DNA of 30,411 bases from an uncultured beta proteobacterium. Its GTDB lineage: Bacteria > Pseudomonadota > Gammaproteobacteria > Burkholderiales > Burkholderiaceae_C. The stretch covers positions 1-30,411 of the forward strand of contig CAISLL010000389.1 of assembly GCA_903886165.1 (NCBI GenBank), written 5' to 3'. Position 1 is the first letter of the stretch. Each line of letters opens with the position of its first letter. A model generated the notes under the pieces. The model was not told the DNA's origin, searched no databases, and saw nothing but the letters and a program-made list of their open reading frames with translations. Position numbers and translations under genes: made by a program. Shown piece after piece: positions 24,339 to 30,411 of the stretch.

Positions 24339-25376
24339 TCACGGTTTGACCAATGTGTTGGCGGTGAGACCGAACGTCAGCACCGAGATGGCAGGCGACA
24401 ACTGGCGCATCACGTAGCCCATTTCTGCCAGGTTGCTTTTGGGGACAAACACCACGTCACCGTCTTCAAGCGCATAGTTGACGCGGCGGCTGACATCCAT
24501 CAGGTCGGCAAAGGCCAGAATTTCAACCTGCTTGGCACCGGCCCGGTACACGCCAATTTGTTGAGGTGCCGCGTCTTCGTTGGGGCCACCGGCCTGGGCC
24601 AGAACATCCAGCACTGTCATGCGGGGTGTCAGCCGGTATGAGCCCGGTTTGGGCACAGAGCCCAGCACATAGACAGACGTGTCGGAGGAGTCAGGAATAA
24701 AGACGATGTCGCCTTTTTTCATGCGAATGTTGAAGCCCGGGTCGCCGTTCAGTAAAGACTTCAGGTCGATCCAGATCAACTTCTCCCGGCCACGCATGAT
24801 GGCGCACCGAGTCAAGGTGGCCTGCTTGTCCAGAATCGGCATGGCACCCGCGCTGGCCAATACCTCAACCAAGGTGGGTGGATGCGCAAACTTCTGCATA
24901 CCCGCGCGTTCCACCCGGCCCAGCACCGTGACCTGGTTGGAGGTGTATTGGTCAATCGCCAGCGTGGCCAGGGGTTGGCTGAAGTATTCGTGTAGGCGCT
25001 TGTCAATCAGGGCAAGCGCATCGTCACGGGTAAGGTCATTCAGAAACACATCGCCCATGATGGGCACGGTGATTTTTCCGTCCGGGCCTACGGTGTGGGT
25101 GCCACTGACTTCGGCGCGGCCAAACACATGGAGCCTGAGCACATCACCACTGCCAATACGGTAAACCGGGTTGACGGATTCTTCCAGCAGCGCGAGGTCT
25201 TCCTTGGACAACAAGGGGGCCGATGTGGACTTTTCCACTGCCTTGAAGTTGGGGTTTTGATGGGTGGTGTCAACACCGTTGCGCATCCAGCCGGGTGCTG
25301 CGCAGCCCGCCAGTGACAGCGCCAGTGCGCACAAAAGTGGCTTGGCGAACGCGTTAAAGAAGGAGTGATGTTTCAT
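24339..25376 (-). CDS. Polysaccharide export outer-membrane lipoprotein (Wza-like OPX)
   Basis: The 345-aa protein has a lipoprotein signal peptide with lipobox LAGC at about 22-25. Residues about 70-160 are a poly-export domain (YRIGSGDVLRLHVFG, GPDGKITVPIMGDV). Two SLBB-type domains follow, with VTVLGRVERAGMQ, VYVLGSVPKPGSYRL and ALEDGDVVFVPKS. It forms or contributes to the outer-membrane channel and works with the chain-length protein at 13305. It starts the seven-gene minus operon. There is no purine-rich ribosome site just before the ATG (the bases are CGGTCCCC), and later starts would remove the lipobox. Confidence 0.93.
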   Translation of the reverse strand: MKHHSFFNAFAKPLLCALALSLAGCAAPGWMRNGVDTTHQNPNFKAVEKSTSAPLLSKEDLALLEESVNPVYRIGSGDVLRLHVFGRAEVSGTHTVGPDGKITVPIMGDVFLNDLTRDDALALIDKRLHEYFSQPLATLAIDQYTSNQVTVLGRVERAGMQKFAHPPTLVEVLASAGAMPILDKQATLTRCAIMRGREKLIWIDLKSLLNGDPGFNIRMKKGDIVFIPDSSDTSVYVLGSVPKPGSYRLTPRMTVLDVLAQAGGPNEDAAPQQIGVYRAGAKQVEILAFADLMDVSRRVNYALEDGDVVFVPKSNLAEMGYVMRQLSPAISVLTFGLTANTLVKP

Positions 25377-25384
25377 GGGGACCG

Positions 25385-25442
25385 ATGCTACGGGCCACCA
25401 TGTAAAACAGCGTGTCAGAAGTGTGAACTATGCCCGTGACAA
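25385..25442 (-). promoter_or_regulatory. Weak copy of the shared promoter motif before the OPX operon
   Basis: The 96-bp gap between the OPX and CgeB-like genes holds three half-sites on the minus strand: TTGTCAC (from 25442), GTTCACA (from 25428) and CTGACAC (from 25418). TAGCAT (25390-25385) begins 35 bp after the C of the middle site (25425), but the half-site spacing is off by one or more. The box would put the transcript start almost at the ATG. A second -10 candidate is TTTACA near 25403. I regard the site as likely but degenerate. Confidence 0.4.
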
Positions 25443-25472
25443 TGCAGCGCCCCTCGACGGTGCTGCCCCACA

Positions 25473-26513
25473 TTACTTGCAAAAAGACGTTTCCAGGTCT
25501 TTCAGGCGGGCCAGGTCAGTGTGCAACTTGGCTGGCACTGGCAGGTTCATCACGCTGCAAAAGGTCTGAATACGATAACGCCAGTCGTGCCGCGCCAGCA
25601 CCTCTGCCATGTTGGTTCGCCGCTGTTCTGCCAGACCGTCATTGCGCGCCAAAAGGGCTTCAAGTTCGTCAGCGGCTGTTTGGGGGTTTTCTGAGAGCTC
25701 AAGGGTGGCCCCCGGCCAGCAAAGCATCTCGTCGGCCATGCGTGACACCGGCCGCCGCCCGGCCACGATGCAGCCTGCCAGCAGCGACTCCAGCCAGCGG
25801 CTGGTCACCATCATTGAGCGCGGTCGCCCGCCCTGTGGCTCGACGTAGAGGTGAAAAGCCAGCGAAATTCTCGTTCTTTGCAGCAGCTTGAAGAGCATGC
25901 CACGTTCCAGATGAACACTGGGGCCAGACAAGTTCCCCAGGGGTGAATGCAGGTACAAATAAGGCGAGTCAGCCGCATGAAAGCGCTGGGAAAAACAGGC
26001 TTGGTAGCTGGGTGGAGTACGGCCAAAACCCATCACATCAATTTCTCGGTGATGTTGCACCCGGGGCATCCAGGTCAGGCAGTCAGCCCCTTGGTACAAC
26101 TGGTGAACCGGAACATGAAACCGAGTCTGCGGATACGCCATGTCCTCATGCGCGGTCACGGTGATGGCATCAAACAGGGCCGTTTCCTTGACAAACCCGG
26201 CCTGGAAATAGGAATCGGTGACGAAGCCGTAAATTTTGCCAAATTTCTTGCGGCAGTTGGCAATGGCGCTGACAAGCCCCAAGTCTCCCGGGCCACGGGC
26301 CACCACAATCAGCACATCGCCCCCGCTGATGTTCAGCGGCATGTAGTTCACCTGATGCGGGCGCAGTTGGCGCTGTACCCAGGAGTTGGGCAGCACCTTG
26401 GGCGACAACACTTCGGCATCGAAGTAAAAAGACAGCAGCTCTGCCAGTTCATCAATGGCGACCCAGCCCGCGTGGGGCGTGCCCAGACCGGCGTAAAGGA
26501 CGGAGACTTTCAT
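25473..26513 (-). CDS. CgeB-like glycosyltransferase
   Basis: This 346-aa protein has the loose GT-B form of the CgeB/Glyco_trans_1_2 group (PF13524). The N-terminal half carries LYAGLGTPHAGWVAIDEL. The C-terminal half has TSRWLESLLAGCIVAGRRP, where family members bind the donor, and the late ARHDWRYRIQTF segment seen in most of them. A role in EPS assembly is inferred from location. Its ATG overlaps the stop of the response regulator by 4 bp, so an enzyme and its probable locus regulator are translated together. The donor sugar is unknown. Confidence 0.78.
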   Translation of the reverse strand: MKVSVLYAGLGTPHAGWVAIDELAELLSFYFDAEVLSPKVLPNSWVQRQLRPHQVNYMPLNISGGDVLIVVARGPGDLGLVSAIANCRKKFGKIYGFVTDSYFQAGFVKETALFDAITVTAHEDMAYPQTRFHVPVHQLYQGADCLTWMPRVQHHREIDVMGFGRTPPSYQACFSQRFHAADSPYLYLHSPLGNLSGPSVHLERGMLFKLLQRTRISLAFHLYVEPQGGRPRSMMVTSRWLESLLAGCIVAGRRPVSRMADEMLCWPGATLELSENPQTAADELEALLARNDGLAEQRRTNMAEVLARHDWRYRIQTFCSVMNLPVPAKLHTDLARLKDLETSFCK

Positions 26514-27205
26514 GGTCCAGACATTTCGTCGACCCGGTCAAAGCGATAACCGTAGCCATAAATCGGGGTAAGTTTCCAGCCCTTGGAGCCATCAAGCTGC
26601 AGTTTTTTACGCAAGCGGCTAATGTGGGTGTCCACTGTGCGGGTGTCCACCTCGGTATTGACGCCCCAAATCTTGTTGAGCAAATGGTCACGCGACAAAA
26701 GTTTGCCTGGGTTCTGGAACAGGTAAACCGACAAATCGAACTCTTTTTGCGTCAGGGTCAGGGCCATACCTTCAAGTGACAACTTGTGGCGCTGCACATC
26801 CACTTCAAATGCGCCCAGGCGCAGCACCGGCAGACCACCCGGTTTGATGCGCCTAGCCACATTGGTCAGGCGGGCCAGCAACTCCATCGGTTTGAGCGGT
26901 TTGACCAAGTAGTCATCCGCACCGATCTTGAGCGCAGTGACCACCGTGGCCTCGTCTTCTCTGGCAGTGACCACCACCACCGGGATCTCCCAGCCCAGGT
27001 TTTGCCTGACCCATTGCAATACATCTGCCCCCGTGCCGTCGGGCAGCATCCAGTCGATCATCAGCAAATCAAATCGCTCTTTCTTGAGCCCTTCAATGAA
27101 GTCGGCGGCCAATTCAAAGCCACGGCTGGTATGTTGGCCGCTGCTGGCCCAGAGGCCAAGCAAGTCGCGTTGATCGGGGTCATCTTCAAGTATGGCAATG
27201 TGCAT
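26510..27205 (-). CDS. OmpR/PhoB-family response regulator
   Basis: The 231-aa protein has an N-terminal receiver with EDD (7-9), phospho-acceptor D51 in LLMIDWMLPDG, Thr in VVVVTARE and Lys in LVKPLKP. A C-terminal winged helix (about 130-225) ends with DTHISRLRKKL and GYGYRFD, the recognition helix and wing. Such proteins bind tandem direct repeats about 10-11 bp apart and often activate from a site touching the -35 box. That is the geometry of the motif found at the EPS promoters, so it is the prime candidate regulator. No histidine kinase is adjacent; the phosphorelay at 5982-8480 could serve it. The ATG at 27205 has AGGA 6 nt upstream; an in-frame TTG lies at 27223. Confidence 0.92.
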   Translation of the reverse strand: MHIAILEDDPDQRDLLGLWASSGQHTSRGFELAADFIEGLKKERFDLLMIDWMLPDGTGADVLQWVRQNLGWEIPVVVVTAREDEATVVTALKIGADDYLVKPLKPMELLARLTNVARRIKPGGLPVLRLGAFEVDVQRHKLSLEGMALTLTQKEFDLSVYLFQNPGKLLSRDHLLNKIWGVNTEVDTRTVDTHISRLRKKLQLDGSKGWKLTPIYGYGYRFDRVDEMSGP

Positions 27206-28056
27206 CTGGCATCCTGATGGCAATCAATGGGTTCAGTTTACACGCACACTTGAAGTGAATGAACGGACAAATGGGTCGAGCGTGCCGCTGCCTAAGATAA
27301 GCCAGATGTGGAACTGGCGATGTCAAAAAAAGTCGGGGGCGATTCAAAGTAATGTGCTGTGTCATCGCAGCACTCAGCGCCAAAATGGCGACTTCCGCCA
27401 AAAACCAACGAATTAAAAAGCGTGGGAGCATGTGGCATGAGTGCACATGTGTCGCAGACTGCCCCGCTGCAAGAATCAGCGATGTGGATGTGGCGCCGCC
27501 AAATGAGCTGCGACTTTATGGTGGCTCAAAAGTGAAATTTTTCTGTTGTCCGAAAGCTGCCACCCGCAAGCACCCGCTGTTGGTCGATGGCGGGTTTAAC
27601 GATCTCGAAATCAACGCCACATTGTTGACGGTCGGGCTACTGGGTGAATGTCGGGTCTGGATCAAGCATTTCGAGCAGATCTATGTCAGGAATCGCTGCA
27701 CAGGAGAAATAGATTCCACTCTGAAGCTGCTACTGATTTTGTTGGTCAAAACTGTTGTGGAAGTGCGATAGACGATAGAGTTTTGTCATTCGTCGCCAAT
27801 AGCGTCCATCACTGATCGTCAAAATCAGTCAATCAAATTTTCTGCCCGCACCCACCGATTCCGAAGCTTTTTCAAGTGGCCATTCCAGCTTTGAGGGGGA
27901 GTGCGCAACCACCATCGCGCGTAGTCAGCGCCGACCCTGCACGATTGAGCTGGATGGCGCACTTTCAGGTCAAACTCATCGCCGAGATTGCCAACAAGTT
28001 GTTCGGTGCCTGATTGCTGTCATCTGGCTGGCCGGGTCACGGTGCGACCATTGGCT
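27206..28056. other. 850-bp stretch without a convincing gene
   Basis: This stretch is visibly richer in A/T than its surroundings. A plus-strand open frame spans 27352-27771; from the ATG at 27385 it would give 128 residues with seven Cys and a hydrophobic end (LLLILLVKTVVEV). It has no ribosome site and no family I recognise. A second short frame ends at 28013 (MAHFQVKLIAEIANKLFGA) without a plausible start region. Parts such as GTCCGAAAGCTGCCA recall the degenerate repeat-like intergenic DNA common in Burkholderiales; that is a weak impression. The promoter of the response regulator should lie in the first 100 bp, but no clear copy of the shared motif was found there. Confidence 0.5.
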
Positions 28057-28995
28057 TTAGGTCGGCACCTGCCCCAGCGCCGTCTGCAGCATGTCAATAA
28101 AAACCCGGGTTTTAACCGGCATCAGCTTGCGCTCGTGAAACACCGCCCAGGCAGTGGTGCTCGGCAGGCACCAGCCCGGCAGCACTCGTCGCAGCGCGCC
28201 ACGGCGCACATCCGGCGCGGCAAAATAATCTGGTACCGCCGCTATTCCCGCGCCCGCACACGCCAGTTTGATCAACAACTCAGGTGCATTGGCACTGCCT
28301 CTGCCAGGCGGGATACCTTGCCATCGCTGTTCACCTTTCGCCAGTGTCCAGGGCGCAGCATCCCCATTGGCTTGCAGCATCCGGATGGCCGCATGTTGGG
28401 CCAGATCCTCCGGGTCAAGCGGCTCCCCGTGTTCGGCAAGGTAGTTGGGGGACGCGTACAGACCAAAAGAAAACACCGCCAAGCGACGTGCGGCCAGCGA
28501 GGCATCGTCGGGCAGTTTGCCGATGCGCAGGACCACATCAAAACCTTCCCCCAGCAGATCCACCCGGCGCGGTGACAAATCAAGCTCCAGCTGGATCGAC
28601 GGATACAGCGCAATGAAGGCCGCCAGTGTGTCAGCCAACAACAGGTTGGCAAAGTCACTGGGCATGGAAACCCGCAATCGACCACTGGGTGTGGCTTGGC
28701 GTCGTTCACTCAAAGCGGTCACTGCCTCCACCTCCAGCACCACCTGGCGCGCGTGCTCCAGCAGTTGCAGGCCAAATTCAGTCAAGGATTGGCGCCGGGT
28801 GGTGCGCAGCAGCAAGCGCTCGCCCAGGCGTTGCTCCAGGGCAGCCAGCCGCCGCGACACGGTGGACTTGGGCAGCCCCATGCGGTCTGCGGCACGGCTG
28901 AAGCTGCCCAGCTCGGCTACGCTGGCAAAAATGAGCAGGTCATTCGGATCGATATGGGTGGCTGATTGTTCCATTTTGGGATTAATCATATCCAT
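28057..28995 (-). CDS. LysR-family transcriptional regulator
   Basis: The 312-aa protein has an N-terminal winged helix-turn-helix (about 18-78) with FASVAELGSFSRAADRMGLPKSTVSRRLAALEQRLG and LLLRTTRRQSLTEFG. An effector-binding domain follows (RLRVSMPSDFANLLL, VDLLGEGFDVVLRIG), as in the CrgA/AaeR-like subgroup. It is divergent from doxX with a 90-bp gap, the classic arrangement for control of the neighbouring operon and itself. The inducer is unknown. The ATG at 28995 is used; an ATG at 28989 or 28974 is also in frame and would not change the domains. Confidence 0.93.
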   Translation of the reverse strand: MDMINPKMEQSATHIDPNDLLIFASVAELGSFSRAADRMGLPKSTVSRRLAALEQRLGERLLLRTTRRQSLTEFGLQLLEHARQVVLEVEAVTALSERRQATPSGRLRVSMPSDFANLLLADTLAAFIALYPSIQLELDLSPRRVDLLGEGFDVVLRIGKLPDDASLAARRLAVFSFGLYASPNYLAEHGEPLDPEDLAQHAAIRMLQANGDAAPWTLAKGEQRWQGIPPGRGSANAPELLIKLACAGAGIAAVPDYFAAPDVRRGALRRVLPGWCLPSTTAWAVFHERKLMPVKTRVFIDMLQTALGQVPT

Positions 28996-29085
28996 CCTGA
29001 GGGATTCTCAAGATGATTGATGCCAAATAAACTTCATCCATCGCAACACGCTGAGTTCAACTCACTTCTTTAAAGGTAACCCATC

Positions 29086-29493
29086 ATGTCCACTTCCATT
29101 CAAAACACACTCAATCTGGCCGCCCGTCTGCTCATGGTCGCCTTGTTCCTGCCTGCAGGCATTGGCAAGCTCACCGGCTTTGCCGGCACCGTGGGCTACA
29201 TCTCATCGGTAGGCTTGCCGCTGCCCACCCTCGCTGCGGCCGTGGCCTTGATTGTGGAGATTGTCGGTAGCCTGGCGCTGCTGGCTGGTTTTGGCACCCG
29301 CATCGCAGCCTTGGTGCTGGCTGCCTTCACGCTGGTGGCCAGCTTCTTCTTCCACGCCTATTGGGGTGTGCCAGCTGACCAGGCGTTCATGCAACAACTG
29401 CTGTTCTTCAAGAACATTGCCGTGGTGGGTGGCTTGCTGGCCATTGCTGCCAACGGTGCCGGTGCCTGGAGCCTTGATTCCCGCCGCGATTGA
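29086..29493 (+). CDS. DoxX family membrane protein
   Basis: The 135-aa protein has four membrane helices and the DoxX family start: ARLLMVALFLPAGIGKLTGFAGTVGYISSVGLP. The family is found with oxidative-stress and redox functions, but no reaction is known for this type. AAAGG lies 9 nt before the ATG. It precedes the pirin gene by 82 bp and faces the LysR gene; LysR-doxX-pirin is a common cassette in Proteobacteria and is probably unrelated to the EPS genes. Confidence 0.92.
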   Translation: MSTSIQNTLNLAARLLMVALFLPAGIGKLTGFAGTVGYISSVGLPLPTLAAAVALIVEIVGSLALLAGFGTRIAALVLAAFTLVASFFFHAYWGVPADQAFMQQLLFFKNIAVVGGLLAIAANGAGAWSLDSRRD

Positions 29494-29532
29494 CTCTACC
29501 CTTGGCCCTTTGATCAACCATCGATGAACCCT

Positions 29533-29556
29533 GCAGGGAGCCCGTGGGCTCCCTGC
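29533..29556 (+). terminator. Perfect inverted repeat between doxX and pirin genes
   Basis: The bases form an 11-bp perfect inverted repeat (arm GCAGGGAGCCC) around GT, so in RNA a very stable stem with a tight loop. It is followed by CTTATAG, not by a run of T, so it is a weak candidate terminator. It may instead act as an mRNA-stabilising stem that separates doxX from pirin. Confidence 0.45.
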
Positions 29557-29575
29557 CTTATAGAGAGAACTTGAA

Positions 29576-30411
29576 ATGAACACCACCATCAACACACACC
29601 ACGTAGACGTTTCACGCACGGTGGAGCGGCTAATTTCAGGACAGGCCACGTCCGACGGCGCTGGCGTCAAACTGACCCGCGTGTTGACACAAAACCTGCA
29701 ACATCGGTTGGACCCTTTCCTGATGCTCGATGCCTTTGGCAGCGACAAGGCGGACGACTACATCGCCGGTTTCCCCGACCACCCGCACCGTGGTTTTGAG
29801 ACCGTGACCTACATGATTGCCGGGCGCATGTTGCACCGTGACAGTGCCGGGCATGAAGGCTTGCTGGAAAACGGTGGTGTGCAGTGGATGACCGCCGGCA
29901 AGGGCGTGATCCATTCGGAGATCCCGCAGCAGGAAGAGGGGGTGATGGAAGGTTTTCAACTGTGGCTGAACCTGCCCAAACGCGACAAGATGAACAACCC
30001 CTGGTACCGCGACTTCAAGAACGATGAGTTACCCAAATTTGTGACCCCAGAAGGTGTGGCTGTGACGGTGATTGCAGGTGAAAGCCACGGTGTCACTGGT
30101 GCCGTGACACGTGATATCACTGCGCCCATTTATCTGGACTTGCACCTGCCGGTTGGATCGCGTTTTGAGCAACAACTGCCCGCTGGGCACAATGCGTTTG
30201 TGTATGTGTACCGGGGTGAAGTCAGCATTGCTGGCAAAGCCGTGCCGGTGCAGCGCATGGCCATTCTGGTTAATGACGCACAGGCGGATGGGGTGGTGAT
30301 TGAGGCCAGTACGGATGCCCGGGTGCTGCTGATTGCAGGCCAGCCGTTGAAAGAACCGATTGTTCAGTACGGTCCGTTTGTGATGAACTCGCAGGATGAG
30401 ATTTACCAGGC
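29576..30411 (+). CDS. Pirin family protein, 3' end beyond window edge
   Basis: From the ATG at 29576 a frame of 278 codons stays open to the window edge, so nearly the full usual length (about 290) is present. It is a bicupin. The N-terminal cupin has the metal-ligand motifs FPDHPHRGFETVTYM and the later GKGVIHSE, which carry the His, His, His and Glu ligands of the pirin metal site. Some bacterial pirins have quercetin dioxygenase activity; others are redox sensors or bind enzymes. Which applies here cannot be told. It lies downstream of doxX under probable LysR control. Confidence 0.93.
   Translation, partial: MNTTINTHHVDVSRTVERLISGQATSDGAGVKLTRVLTQNLQHRLDPFLMLDAFGSDKADDYIAGFPDHPHRGFETVTYMIAGRMLHRDSAGHEGLLENGGVQWMTAGKGVIHSEIPQQEEGVMEGFQLWLNLPKRDKMNNPWYRDFKNDELPKFVTPEGVAVTVIAGESHGVTGAVTRDITAPIYLDLHLPVGSRFEQQLPAGHNAFVYVYRGEVSIAGKAVPVQRMAILVNDAQADGVVIEASTDARVLLIAGQPLKEPIVQYGPFVMNSQDEIYQ

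Noticed and set aside
2354..27205. Exosortase/PEP-CTERM type EPS locus
   Set aside because: Some Burkholderiales EPS loci carry exosortase and PrsK/PrsR genes. None is seen here; the regulator is OmpR-type, not a sigma-54 activator.
27206..27300. Copy of the shared promoter motif upstream of the response regulator
   Set aside because: GTCCGTTCATTCAC and a TGTAAA occur, but half-site form and the 35-bp offset do not fit, so autoregulation through this motif is not supported.
27352..27771. Possible small Cys-rich protein
   Set aside because: No ribosome site, no recognised family and odd composition; kept only as content of the unexplained region.

Overview
The window is a chromosomal segment of roughly 60% GC that reads like a betaproteobacterium of the Burkholderiales, probably a Comamonadaceae member of the Rhodoferax/Polaromonas kind. 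That placement is inferred from codon use and gene families, not from a marker gene. Almost the whole window is one exopolysaccharide (EPS) locus of the Wzx/Wzy type, flanked by unrelated sensory genes on the left and a LysR-DoxX-pirin cassette on the right. No tRNA, rRNA, CRISPR array or insertion sequence was seen.

Layout. 1-2296 (minus): a PhnD-like periplasmic binding protein followed by a membrane PAS sensor cut by the window edge. 2354-5853 (minus): an intact lipid-linked sugar-phosphate transferase (PGT) that would start the repeat unit, then a 926-residue multi-module protein with a WecG/TagA glycosyltransferase. 5982-8480 (plus): a soluble REC-PAS-histidine kinase, a CheY-like receiver and an Hpt protein, a compact phosphorelay. 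8594-11100 (plus): STAS protein, acyltransferase 3, unknown membrane protein, CysE-like acetyltransferase. 11247-13134 (plus): PilZ protein overlapping a processive-type GT2. 13305-16860 (plus): Wzz-like chain-length protein fused to a degenerate BY-kinase domain, then a Wzy-like polymerase. 16841-25376 (minus): a seven-gene operon with OPX export lipoprotein, GT2-acetyltransferase fusion, GT4, GT2, Wzx flippase, GT4 and acyltransferase 3. 25473-27205 (minus): an OmpR-type response regulator and a CgeB-like glycosyltransferase. 27206-28056: no convincing gene. 28057-30411: LysR regulator divergent from doxX and a pirin gene that runs off the edge.

How they fit together. The PGT loads the first sugar phosphate on undecaprenyl phosphate. 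WecG, GT2, GT4 and CgeB-like enzymes extend the unit, three or four acyltransferases may decorate it, Wzx flips it, Wzy polymerises it, the PCP sets chain length and the OPX lipoprotein exports it. Control inputs sit between the operons: phosphorelay, STAS, PilZ (c-di-GMP) and an OmpR-type regulator.

The strongest new observation is a shared promoter design. Four EPS promoters (PGT, STAS, PilZ and PCP operons) carry two half-sites like nGTnACA spaced 11 bp apart, with a -10-like hexamer starting exactly 35 bp after a fixed point in the first half-site. A fifth, looser copy precedes the OPX operon. This is what a single OmpR/PhoB-type activator overlapping the -35 region would look like, and such a regulator is encoded in the locus. 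The second highlight is the 926-aa protein, in which a WecG-type enzyme and a left-handed beta-helix lie between two PGT-like regions that lack the catalytic Asp-Glu pair.
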